Positions 16,321 to 24,343 of a stretch of 64,000 nucleotides of DNA are shown piece after piece. The notes below the pieces were generated by a model. The model was not told the DNA's origin. It made no database searches and was given only the letters and a program-made list of their open reading frames with translations. Within the stretch, counting starts at the first letter, position 1. The number at the start of each line of letters is the position of its first letter. A program made the translations under genes and the position numbers. The stretch is from a bacterium (lineage in GTDB: Bacteria; Zhuqueibacterota; Zhuqueibacteria; Residuimicrobiales; Residuimicrobiaceae). The stretch covers positions 186,001 to 250,000 of the forward strand of contig JAKQNR010000032.1 in NCBI GenBank assembly GCA_029565685.1, in the 5' to 3' direction.

Positions 16321-19300
16321 ATGATAAAGATCATTCACATCGTCCTCTTCTGTTTGCCGCTCTGGAGCTTTGCTGAGGATGATTTGGTTTTTCTTCATTC
16401 CTCTGCTGCCCAATTGGTGATTCAGTATCGGCCGCAGTTGCAAACCATCACATCTTTTCCGCACCATCGCGCCTTTTTGTTCGAAACGGCTAATTGCAGC
16501 TATCGAGCCATTCCCGAAAAGCATTTTCTGCCTGTTCGCCAAGTGATTCTGTATGTACCGGAAAAGGCTAGCGTTGTGGTGAATGCCCAAGTGGGGCGCC
16601 GCACCTTTATCGCTGCAAATCAGGTTCCTTTTGCCTCAGAGAACCGCGATTCTGTCCGCACGGCTTTGGTCTATACTATGGATCCGGGGAGTGAAACGTT
16701 TAGTTTCAGCGAACCGGCCGTTCTAGGTCCTCCTGCCCGTATCCGACAGCAATCGGTGCGCACGCTCTGGTTGCTGCCCGTTCTATATGATCCACAGCTG
16801 AATGGATTCTGGATGAATGAAGAGATCACCGCATCCATTGAAATGATCTCTCAATCAGGCGCCGCTGATCTTTGCCTCGCTCCATGCCCCTCGGCTTTTA
16901 CGATTACCCACCCTTCGAACGCTTCCAATAAATCCCTCAAGCCTGTCGACTCACCGGCTTCTGTATCTTTATCCGGTGTGAAATGGTTCAGAATGACCAT
17001 CGAGGAAGAGGGGATTTACCGGCTGGATTACCCAACGCTTTTAGCCGCCGGACTCCGTCCGGCTGACCTGGATCCTGAACATCTGCACATTTATTACGGG
17101 GGCGGAGAGGAACAGAGCCCGCGCATTGATTCGGATAATCCAGTACTAAGCGAAATACCCTCTGATTTTGAAGACCGGAACGGCAACACTGTCTTTGATT
17201 CAGAAGACGGTTTGCTGTTTTACGCCCAGAGCGTCTCCGGGTGGCGGTATCGAAACGGCCGTTGGCGACATGTCATGAACCATTATAACCGGACAAATTG
17301 TTACTGGCTTTGCCTGAAGGACGGTTCGAGAAAAAAAATGGGATTGCGATCGCCCGGCTTGCAGGCATCGCATCAACTGCCTGCGGTCCGTGTCTACCGT
17401 GACCGGATTTATCAAGAAGAGGAACGCACATTGGTCAATGATTCAGGGTTGGAGTGGATGTGGGAAACCATCCGTCAGCCAGGCAGCTGTTATTTATCTT
17501 TCAACGTTGCTGACTCGGCGACAGCTGATTCAGCCTACCTCAGTTGGCGCATTCAGGGCTTGTCAGAAGACCACCACTTGATCCAGCTTTCTCTCAATGA
17601 TCACCCGCTCTTCAGCTACGATCTCGGCTATACTCTAGGCCTGACCTCCAACGTTGCCTTTGCCGGCCATAGGCTACACCCCGTCAACCGGCTGGGAATT
17701 AAATTGTTCAATCAAAACAGCGCCATCGGCTTTGACTGGTTTGAGCTGGTTTATGGCCGCCGCCTTCATGCCGAGGAAAATCAGATCATTTTTTATTCGA
17801 CCGGCTATCAAGGCTGGACCCGATTCCTCCTCAGTGGATTTTCCCATCAGCCTCCGGCTGTTTTTGATATTACCTATCCTGATCAAGTAACTAAGATGAA
17901 CTGGGCTTTCGTGGATTCCGTCCACGGATGGGTGGCGGTGGCGGACTCTTTGGACAGCGAGCGGGAAAACCGCTACCTGGCCTTGACCGCCGACCGGGTT
18001 CATTCTGTCACCGATCTTTCCTACGTGCCGTATGACTTGCACGCCCATTTAAAATCCGCTCATCATCAGGCGGATTATCTGATCATTGTCCATCCATCGC
18101 TGCAGGGCCCGGCGTTAGAAAAATTTATTGCCCATCGAAGCCGCTGCTCCTATTGGTCGGACCAGTCCAATCCAAGACTGATGACCGTAACCACTCGGGA
18201 GATATACGACCAGTTCTCCTACGGCCTGGTGGATCCCGTGGCGATTCGTAATTTTTTGAAATGGTGTTTTGACAACTGGCGGCAACCGCCTGAATATGTC
18301 CTCCTCGTCGGCGCTCCTACTTATGATTTTAAAGATCATTTAAAGCTGGGCAAGCCCCTGTTGGTGCCCGCCTATGAAAACGGCAACAGCGTCAGTGACG
18401 ATTGGTTCGTCCAATTGACCAATGATCGCTATATGGATATGATCATCGGCCGGTTCCCAGTTCACTCTGAGGAGGAATTGGCTGTGCTGGTTGAAAAGAT
18501 CGTCCGTTATGATGTAGAATCGCCTTTGGACAACTGGCGATCCCGTCTTATTTTAGCATCGGACGATATATATCGTAAACAAGATCAATACGCCGAAGAC
18601 TTTGTCTTTATGCGCGATTCTGAAATCCTCGCCAAGGATTTGGCGAGCGATGATTTCGACCTGGTGAAAATCTATCTGGCCGAATATCCGTGGGACCGGA
18701 CCTTCAACAAGCCTCTGGCGCAGCAAGCGCTGGTGACTGCGTTTCAGCAAGGGGCGCTGTTCATAAATTTTTTCGGCCATGCCAATTGGAACATGCTGAC
18801 CCATGAGAGTTTACTGCGCACGCCTCTGCATCTGCCCGATCTGCAGAATCAGGATCGGCTGCCGGTGCTGTACGCCGGGACCTGCGAAATCGCCCGTATC
18901 GACGATCCTCATTTCGACGCCATGGCTGAAGCATTGTTGCTGCACCCCGAGGGAGGGGCGATCGCCTGCATCGGTTCCGCTCGCTGGAATATGCACCAGG
19001 CCTCTTTTAACGTCAGCAAGGCATTTTATAAAAATCTGTTCACCCCCTCGCTGCGCGGCGTGATGACCATCGGCCAAGCCTTGACCGCAGCCAAAACAGC
19101 TGCGGGTTTTCCGGATCAGACGGAGACGATGTTTCTGTTGGGCGATCCGGCTCTCAAGCTGCCCATTCCGTCCCGACAGCTCCTCTGCAGGATTCAACCG
19201 GATACGCTGAGCGCCCTACGACGCATTTTGATCAACGGCATGATCATGGATAAAGACGCACCGGATACGACTTTTCATGGATTCTGCGAACTACGTCTTT

Positions 19301-20253
19301 ATGATTCCGCGGCGATAAAAGGAAATCTATTGTATACCTACATGTCGCCGGGCCGGTTGATCTATCAGGGCACTGCAAAGATCGTCAAAGGTCTTTTACA
19401 AACCGATTTCTTTACTCAGGCGGATACGATACAGGGCGGCTGTTTTGCCAAGCTGGTCGCTTACGCCTGTCAAAGGGAGGAATTCGGCGCCAACCGTTTA
19501 CGCCAGGCGATCGGAGCAGTGGATTCGCTTTGTATCGTAGATCATATTAGAACTTTAATCACGGAGAGGGATACGCTTGGGCCTGAGATGGAGATACTGG
19601 TTGCCGGCCGACGAATAGAAACTGGGCTCTCTGATATCAGCCTTACCGCGCCCGTTCTTATAAGCGGCCGTCTCGTTGATCGACACAGCGGCTTTAATAA
19701 TCCGGTCCAGGCGGACAACGGCTTATCGCTTAGAATCGATGAACAGGTGATGGCAGATTTTCCCCAGGATGCAAACATCCATTTCGTCGACGCCGGATTG
19801 AAAGAGCTGGAATTTTTTTATGAATTGCGCCATCTCGAGCCTGGCCGTCATTCTTTCAAGTTGGCCGCCTCGGATCGCGCGTTGAACCGATCGGTCTGGG
19901 AGCTCGAGGCTGAAGTGGTCCCTGCCGACCTCACTATCGAGTCTGTGTTGAACTATCCTAACCCGTTCAGTGACCATACGGTTTTCACATTTACCCTGAG
20001 TCGTGAGGCATACGTTAAAATACGAATATATACCTTGGCAGGCCGCTGTATTTATATGCTCGCCGGACATGGGCAGCAGGGATTTAATCAGTTTCCGCCG
20101 GAAGGGTGGGATGGCCGGGATGAAGAGGGCGAACTGATCGCCAATGGGGTCTACTTATACAAGGTTATCGCCGACGCGGTGGATTCGCCCTATATTTCGG
20201 GCGGTAAGCAGGTTCATTCAGAACGAGTAGGGAAGTTCATCCTGGCCAGATAG
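16321..20253 (+). CDS. porU: Gingipain-type C25 peptidase, probable T9SS sortase PorU
   Basis: This 1310-residue exported protein has a short signal peptide (residues 1-18). An N-terminal beta-rich region is followed by the C25 peptidase core at about residues 560-960. The catalytic pair is visible: His820 in NFFGHANW and Cys855 in AGTCEIARIDDP, plus the EYVLLVGAPTYDF and DRYMDMIIGRFP motifs upstream. PorU removes the C-terminal sorting signal of type IX cargo and attaches the cargo to the surface. The last 100 residues (from about 1215) form a FlgD-like domain starting NYPNPFSDHTVF, which looks like a sorting or Ig-like module of its own. Gene identity as PorU rather than a cargo gingipain is inferred from length and the absence of other extensions. 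Confidence 0.8.
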   Translation: MIKIIHIVLFCLPLWSFAEDDLVFLHSSAAQLVIQYRPQLQTITSFPHHRAFLFETANCSYRAIPEKHFLPVRQVILYVPEKASVVVNAQVGRRTFIAANQVPFASENRDSVRTALVYTMDPGSETFSFSEPAVLGPPARIRQQSVRTLWLLPVLYDPQLNGFWMNEEITASIEMISQSGAADLCLAPCPSAFTITHPSNASNKSLKPVDSPASVSLSGVKWFRMTIEEEGIYRLDYPTLLAAGLRPADLDPEHLHIYYGGGEEQSPRIDSDNPVLSEIPSDFEDRNGNTVFDSEDGLLFYAQSVSGWRYRNGRWRHVMNHYNRTNCYWLCLKDGSRKKMGLRSPGLQASHQLPAVRVYRDRIYQEEERTLVNDSGLEWMWETIRQPGSCYLSFNVADSATADSAYLSWRIQGLSEDHHLIQLSLNDHPLFSYDLGYTLGLTSNVAFAGHRLHPVNRLGIKLFNQNSAIGFDWFELVYGRRLHAEENQIIFYSTGYQGWTRFLLSGFSHQPPAVFDITYPDQVTKMNWAFVDSVHGWVAVADSLDSERENRYLALTADRVHSVTDLSYVPYDLHAHLKSAHHQADYLIIVHPSLQGPALEKFIAHRSRCSYWSDQSNPRLMTVTTREIYDQFSYGLVDPVAIRNFLKWCFDNWRQPPEYVLLVGAPTYDFKDHLKLGKPLLVPAYENGNSVSDDWFVQLTNDRYMDMIIGRFPVHSEEELAVLVEKIVRYDVESPLDNWRSRLILASDDIYRKQDQYAEDFVFMRDSEILAKDLASDDFDLVKIYLAEYPWDRTFNKPLAQQALVTAFQQGALFINFFGHANWNMLTHESLLRTPLHLPDLQNQDRLPVLYAGTCEIARIDDPHFDAMAEALLLHPEGGAIACIGSARWNMHQASFNVSKAFYKNLFTPSLRGVMTIGQALTAAKTAAGFPDQTETMFLLGDPALKLPIPSRQLLCRIQPDTLSALRRILINGMIMDKDAPDTTFHGFCELRLYDSAAIKGNLLYTYMSPGRLIYQGTAKIVKGLLQTDFFTQADTIQGGCFAKLVAYACQREEFGANRLRQAIGAVDSLCIVDHIRTLITERDTLGPEMEILVAGRRIETGLSDISLTAPVLISGRLVDRHSGFNNPVQADNGLSLRIDEQVMADFPQDANIHFVDAGLKELEFFYELRHLEPGRHSFKLAASDRALNRSVWELEAEVVPADLTIESVLNYPNPFSDHTVFTFTLSREAYVKIRIYTLAGRCIYMLAGHGQQGFNQFPPEGWDGRDEEGELIANGVYLYKVIADAVDSPYISGGKQVHSERVGKFILAR

Positions 20254-20333
20254 CTGAACGCCTTGAAGCCTAACAACCATTATTTATGGATATTAGTTCC
20301 TATTTATTTGTGAGGAAAAAAAGTCAATAATGC

Positions 20334-20377
20334 TTGATAAATTGGAAAGGATGTGATATCTTGAGGAAAACGTTTTC
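20334..20377 (+). promoter_or_regulatory. Promoter and LacI-type operator of the regulator gene
   Basis: TTGATA (20334-20339) and TATCTT (20357-20362) are spaced by 17 bases. Directly downstream, GAAAACGTTTTC (20366-20377) is a perfect 12-base palindrome with a central CG, the usual form of a LacI/GalR-family operator. It would cover the transcription start of the regulator gene itself and so suggests autorepression. A close variant lies at 22275-22286. Confidence 0.65.
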
Positions 20378-20407
20378 TAGCAAAGAGTATGTGAAACGGG
20401 CTGTGTC

Positions 20408-21430
20408 ATGGCGGTGACTTTAAAACAGATAGCGGATAAAGTCGGTGTTCATCCTTCCACCGTCTCTCGGGTACTGACCGGGCGCCATGAGAATTTCAGC
20501 GTCGGGGAGGCGCTCAGGGCGCGTATTCTCGATGCGGCGAAAGAGATGAACTATGTTCCCAATGAACTGGCGCGCGGATTACGCCTGCAAAAGTCACACA
20601 CCATCGGCATCGTGGTGCCGGACATCCTGAATCCCCTGTATGCTGGCCTTGTTCGCAGCATTGAAAAGGAGAACATCAACGAACGCTATTCCTTCCTGAT
20701 CTGTAATACCGATGAAGATCAAGAAAAAGAGATCAAGCACATCGAAATGCTCCGTAACAAACGTATGGATGGTCTGTTGATCGTACCGGTACAAAAAAAA
20801 ATGGATCATATCAAGGCGCTGTGGGCGGAAAATTATCCCTTTGTTTTGATATTGCGGCGGTTTGAAAAATTGACGACCAACGCGGTGGTGATGGAAAACG
20901 CTCAAGACGCCTACAAAGCGGTGGAGCATCTCATCAAGCTGGGGCACCGGCGGATCGGCTTTGTCCGTGGCCGTCGGACGAGCTATGAGATCCAGGGTCG
21001 CGAACGCGGCTATCGTTCCGCTCTCGCAGCCTACCACATCGCCGTCGATCCCCGTTGCATCGTCGGCGATGGATGTTCGGCCGATGACGGCTACGCGGCG
21101 GCTAAAGAGCTGATCAAGCAATCCAACATGCCCTCTGCGCTGTTGGTGTCCGAGAACGTCATCATTGTCGGCGTTCTCGAAGCGCTGTTCGAAGCTGGTT
21201 TGTCGATTCCCTATGATGTCTCTGTGGTCAGCTTTGCGGATATGACCTTTTCTCCTTTTTTTTCGACACCGCTGACAACGATTTCCATGCCGATCGATCA
21301 AATCGGCAAGGAGAGCATGCAGATCCTGTTGAAGCAGATGGCGTCGCCCGAAATTCATTTGGGGCGAATTAAGACCTTGTCGGGCAATTTTATTATCCGT
21401 AAATCCACGCATAAAGCTTTCGGCAGCTGA
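20408..21430 (+). CDS. LacI/GalR-family transcriptional regulator
   Basis: This 340-residue protein has the N-terminal LacI helix-turn-helix at residues about 4-24 (LKQIADKVGVHPSTVSRVL), followed by the hinge helix (ELARGLRLQKSHTIGIVVPD) and a periplasmic-binding-protein-like sugar sensor from residue 60 to 330. The hinge sequence with ARGL matches family members that insert a Leu into a central CpG, which agrees with the CG-centred palindromes at 20366-20377 and 22275-22286. The gene is therefore a likely repressor of itself and of the fucosidase/receptor operon downstream. The effector sugar is unknown. Confidence 0.92.
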   Translation: MAVTLKQIADKVGVHPSTVSRVLTGRHENFSVGEALRARILDAAKEMNYVPNELARGLRLQKSHTIGIVVPDILNPLYAGLVRSIEKENINERYSFLICNTDEDQEKEIKHIEMLRNKRMDGLLIVPVQKKMDHIKALWAENYPFVLILRRFEKLTTNAVVMENAQDAYKAVEHLIKLGHRRIGFVRGRRTSYEIQGRERGYRSALAAYHIAVDPRCIVGDGCSADDGYAAAKELIKQSNMPSALLVSENVIIVGVLEALFEAGLSIPYDVSVVSFADMTFSPFFSTPLTTISMPIDQIGKESMQILLKQMASPEIHLGRIKTLSGNFIIRKSTHKAFGS

Positions 21431-21481
21431 ATCGAGCAGCCACTGTTTCTTAATTTCTCATTGCTGATGCAGGGAGAACCA

Positions 21482-22243
21482 ATGGCGACTATGATCGGTA
21501 TCATTCCAGCGCGTTATCGCTCCACCCGTTTGGAGGGGAAAATGCTGCTGCCGATCGACGGCGTCCCTATGATCCAACGCGTTTATGAACAAGCAATCCA
21601 ATCTCGTTTTTTGCAGCGGGTTCTGGTCGCAGCGGATGATCCGCGTATCCAGCGGTTCATGGAATCTATTGGCGGCGAGGTGGTCATGACCTCTGACAAA
21701 CATGGATGCGGCACCGATCGTGTAGCGGAAGCCGCTCGACACATAGAGGCTGATGTTGTGATTAACATTCAGGGCGATCAGCCCTTCGTGGACCCATGTA
21801 TGATCGATGAATTAGCCGAAACCATGCTGCAGAATCCAGACTGCCGCATGGCAACCGTTATCAAAAAAATCCGTAAAGAGGATCTGCGTTCGCCAAGCGT
21901 GGTGAAGGTGGTGTTCGATTGCCGACGGCAGGCCTTATTTTTTTCCCGCGCGCTCATCCCATATCCGCTGCATCGGGGGCACATCACTGTTTATGAGCAT
22001 GTTGGACTGTACGCCTACCGCAAGGATTTTTTGCAAACCATCTCCCAATTGCCCATGAGTCCGCTGGAGATGACGGAATCGTTGGAGCAGTTGAGGGTGT
22101 TGGAGAACGGCTACAGTATCACCGTGGTTGAGACTCAGTGCCGTTATCCGGATTTCAGCGGTTTTGGAGTGGATACGCAACAAGAGCTGGAGGAGGCGGA
22201 GCGGCTCATCCGCGCCTATGAAGAAAATTCAAAAAAAGCTTGA
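21482..22243 (+). CDS. 3-deoxy-manno-octulosonate cytidylyltransferase-like protein (KdsB family, copy 1)
   Basis: The start is the ATG at 21482, preceded by AGGGAGA; a TTG 21 bases upstream is less likely. The 253-residue product matches KdsB along its whole length (about 250 residues in the family): IPARYRSTRLEGK at 8-20, HGCGTDR at 74-80 and INIQGDQP at 94-101. KdsB couples Kdo to CMP for lipopolysaccharide synthesis. In this copy the canonical RY-A/G-STRLPGK signature has Arg and Glu at two positions, and the Ser of the SGTDR motif is Cys, so the substrate may differ. It lies between a LacI regulator and a LacI-regulated promoter, whose -35 box overlaps this gene's stop codon. Confidence 0.82.
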   Translation: MATMIGIIPARYRSTRLEGKMLLPIDGVPMIQRVYEQAIQSRFLQRVLVAADDPRIQRFMESIGGEVVMTSDKHGCGTDRVAEAARHIEADVVINIQGDQPFVDPCMIDELAETMLQNPDCRMATVIKKIRKEDLRSPSVVKVVFDCRRQALFFSRALIPYPLHRGHITVYEHVGLYAYRKDFLQTISQLPMSPLEMTESLEQLRVLENGYSITVVETQCRYPDFSGFGVDTQQELEEAERLIRAYEENSKKA

Positions 22244-22290
22244 CAAGAATTATCTTTTTCACTATTATAATTAAGAAAACGATTTCTTAA
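22240..22290 (+). promoter_or_regulatory. Strong sigma70 promoter with overlapping LacI-type operator
   Basis: TTGACA (22240-22245) is followed after 17 bases by TATTAT (22263-22268). The near-perfect palindrome at 22271-22290 has 8-base arms TTAAGAAA/TTTCTTAA, and its core GAAAACGATTTC (22275-22286) differs at one base from the operator before the LacI gene. It would overlap the start of transcription of the fucosidase/receptor operon. The -35 box overlaps the preceding stop codon. Confidence 0.75.
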
Positions 22291-22858
22291 AATAAAATTC
22301 GCTGTCAACTCAATATCCCACTGTTTGAGCGTATTGCGGCTTTCCTTCCTAAATTAAAGCGAATTTTATTAGTTACATTAAAACTGTCATACTTCACTTA
22401 TCGCCAGGCTTTTCGTCGTTCCAGGCTTCACTGTTTCACCAGATGGAGTGCAAAGATCAGGATCCTCTAAGGATCTTTTAGGAGCGAACCCCCTCAGACC
22501 ACACGTTTTCAATGAAAAACTCAATTTCAGCCATTGCGGGCAATTGCACTTTACGGAAGCAGGCTTTTGGCTTTTTGTGCGGTAAGTGTTTTACGCTTGT
22601 TTCAATTTTTTACTCGTCGTTCTGTCGGCGGAACCATCAGCACTAGATCAAAGAACGCGTATAAGAGCCGCTGGAATGAGCCAGTCACGCACCGTAGCTG
22701 AAAGCAGTTATCGGCACGTGCCGCAGCGTTTATTCCAGGAGAGTGAAAGGGATCATCGAATCCTCATGCGGATATGGGCAAGGGCAGAATACAGAACCAT
22801 GGCGGGGACTCGATCATTCCTGCGGGCGCTTTGAACTCATCCGCAAAGGTTCAAGAAC
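22269..22858 (+). promoter_or_regulatory. Long structured 5' leader of the fucosidase/receptor operon
   Basis: About 580 bases separate the predicted transcription start from the fucosidase ATG. The leader opens with a perfect 13-bp inverted repeat, 22291-22303 against 22358-22370, with a 54-base loop. A second local structure around 22454-22482 pairs AAGATC with GATCTT and contains a GGATCC palindrome. No convincing ORF is present (the frame 22586-22834 has no family resemblance), and I do not recognise a known riboswitch class. It may be a regulatory RNA element. Confidence 0.5.
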
Positions 22859-24130
22859 ATGAGTCGTATGGAGAAAACCTGGTTGCTTGTGGTCGTTGCC
22901 GTGATCAGCTGCACCGCTTTCTGCGTATACGCAGCTGGTCCTGTTCCGCCACAAGATCGCACTGCCTGGTGGCAGGAAGCGCGGTTCGGTCTGTTTATTC
23001 ATTGGGGACTGTATTCTATACTGGGTCGCGGCGAATGGGTATTGTACCAAGAGCACATTCCTTTCGCCGAATATGAGCGTTTAGCGGACCGATTCAATCC
23101 GAAGCAATACGATCCTAAAGAGTGGGTGGCCTTGGCCAAACAAGCGGGAATGAAATATATCGTACTGACGACGCGACATCATGACGGATTCTGCCTCTAT
23201 GACAGCAAAGTCTCTCCATTTACTTCGGTAAAAACCGCTGCGGGAAGAGATTTAATCGCAGAATTTGCCTCCGCCTGCCATTCGGCCGGCATGCGCATGG
23301 GCTTTTATTATTCCCTGCAAGATTGGCGTTTCCCGAATGTCACGCCTCATGGCCGGTTGATCCCGGAGCAAACGCTTCAACCATTGGTCGATCAGGCTTT
23401 TGCCCAAATCCGGGAATTGCTCACCCAGTATGGAACTGTGGATATTCTGTGGTTCGACGGCATGTGGCCGTATGACGCCCAACGCTGGCGATCGCAAGAA
23501 CTCATAGATTTGGCACGCAGCCTTCAGCCTGACATCCTGATCAATGACCGAGCCGGATTGCCGGCTGATTTTGCCACGCCGGAAAACACCGTGGCCGCCC
23601 GATCGCGGCCGTGGGAAGCTTGTTTTTGTTTAAATCGCTCGTGGGGGTTTGCGCCTTATGATCGCAATTACAAACCGGTTCATGAAGTGCTGCGTTTGCT
23701 GGCTTCTTGTGCTTCTCAGAACGGCAATCTCTTGTTGAACGTCAGCCCTGATGAACACGGCCGAATACCGGTCGAGCAGGCAGAGATTTTGCACCAAGTC
23801 GGCCGCTGGATGCAGCTCCATGGCCGGGCCATTTATGGCGCCCGTTCCTCGCCGGTCGTAGCGCCTAACTTGGGCATGGAATCGCGCGTAGGCGACAAGG
23901 TTTATCTGCTCATACAGCGATGGCCCGGCAGTACTGTTCCGTTCGCCTGGTGCGGCAGCAAGGTCAGGCAAGCCCGTCTGTTGGCAACCGGGCAGCTCGC
24001 GCGTATCGAACAAAAAGCCGATCGGGTATGGCTGCATGATCTGCCGGCCTATCCGCCGGACCCCTACTTGAATGTCATTGAATTATCTTTTACGGGCGAA
24101 CCTCGCGCTGCCGATCCAGCCTATCAATAG
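22859..24130 (+). CDS. Alpha-L-fucosidase, family GH29
   Basis: This 423-residue exported enzyme has a signal peptide (about residues 1-25, ending VYA). GH29 landmarks are WWQEARFGLFIHWGLYS near the start, the KYIVLTTRHHDGFCLYDS motif, YYSLQDW, and the nucleophile Asp200 in DILWFDGMWP. The catalytic TIM barrel ends with NLLLNVSPDEHGRIP, after which a short beta domain follows. These enzymes release terminal alpha-L-fucose from glycans. It is the first gene downstream of the LacI-regulated promoter and the long leader, so it may report on the inducing sugar. AAGG lies 9 bases before the start. Confidence 0.93.
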   Translation: MSRMEKTWLLVVVAVISCTAFCVYAAGPVPPQDRTAWWQEARFGLFIHWGLYSILGRGEWVLYQEHIPFAEYERLADRFNPKQYDPKEWVALAKQAGMKYIVLTTRHHDGFCLYDSKVSPFTSVKTAAGRDLIAEFASACHSAGMRMGFYYSLQDWRFPNVTPHGRLIPEQTLQPLVDQAFAQIRELLTQYGTVDILWFDGMWPYDAQRWRSQELIDLARSLQPDILINDRAGLPADFATPENTVAARSRPWEACFCLNRSWGFAPYDRNYKPVHEVLRLLASCASQNGNLLLNVSPDEHGRIPVEQAEILHQVGRWMQLHGRAIYGARSSPVVAPNLGMESRVGDKVYLLIQRWPGSTVPFAWCGSKVRQARLLATGQLARIEQKADRVWLHDLPAYPPDPYLNVIELSFTGEPRAADPAYQ

Positions 24131-24343
24131 GCCGGGGGTGGGCTGTTAGGCTTTTTCTCAAGTGCGCCTGACGGCAGCTGAACGAGCAGCAGCTCACTGA
24201 CTAGCTATTCGCCCATGATTGGCGTGTACCGATTGATCGTTGAAAGGGCCGGTCCACTTTTCCGAGAAACATAGCGGACGACGTCCCCGGGAGGGCTGGA
24301 TCTGCACCATGGGTATCACCTGAACCAATAGGAAGAGGCGACG

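Noticed and set aside
22586..22834. 82-codon frame in the long leader before the fucosidase
   Set aside because: No ribosome site, composition unlike neighbouring proteins and no recognisable motif; more likely untranslated leader.
24131..24160. Possible terminator after the fucosidase (GGC...GGC with TTTTT)
   Set aside because: The possible stem is only 3-4 bp, too weak to support a call.
21421..24210. Similar strings GGCAGCTGAA...CGAGCAGC near 21422 and 24174
   Set aside because: Only about 20 shared bases with gaps, one spanning a stop codon; not enough to call a repeat element.
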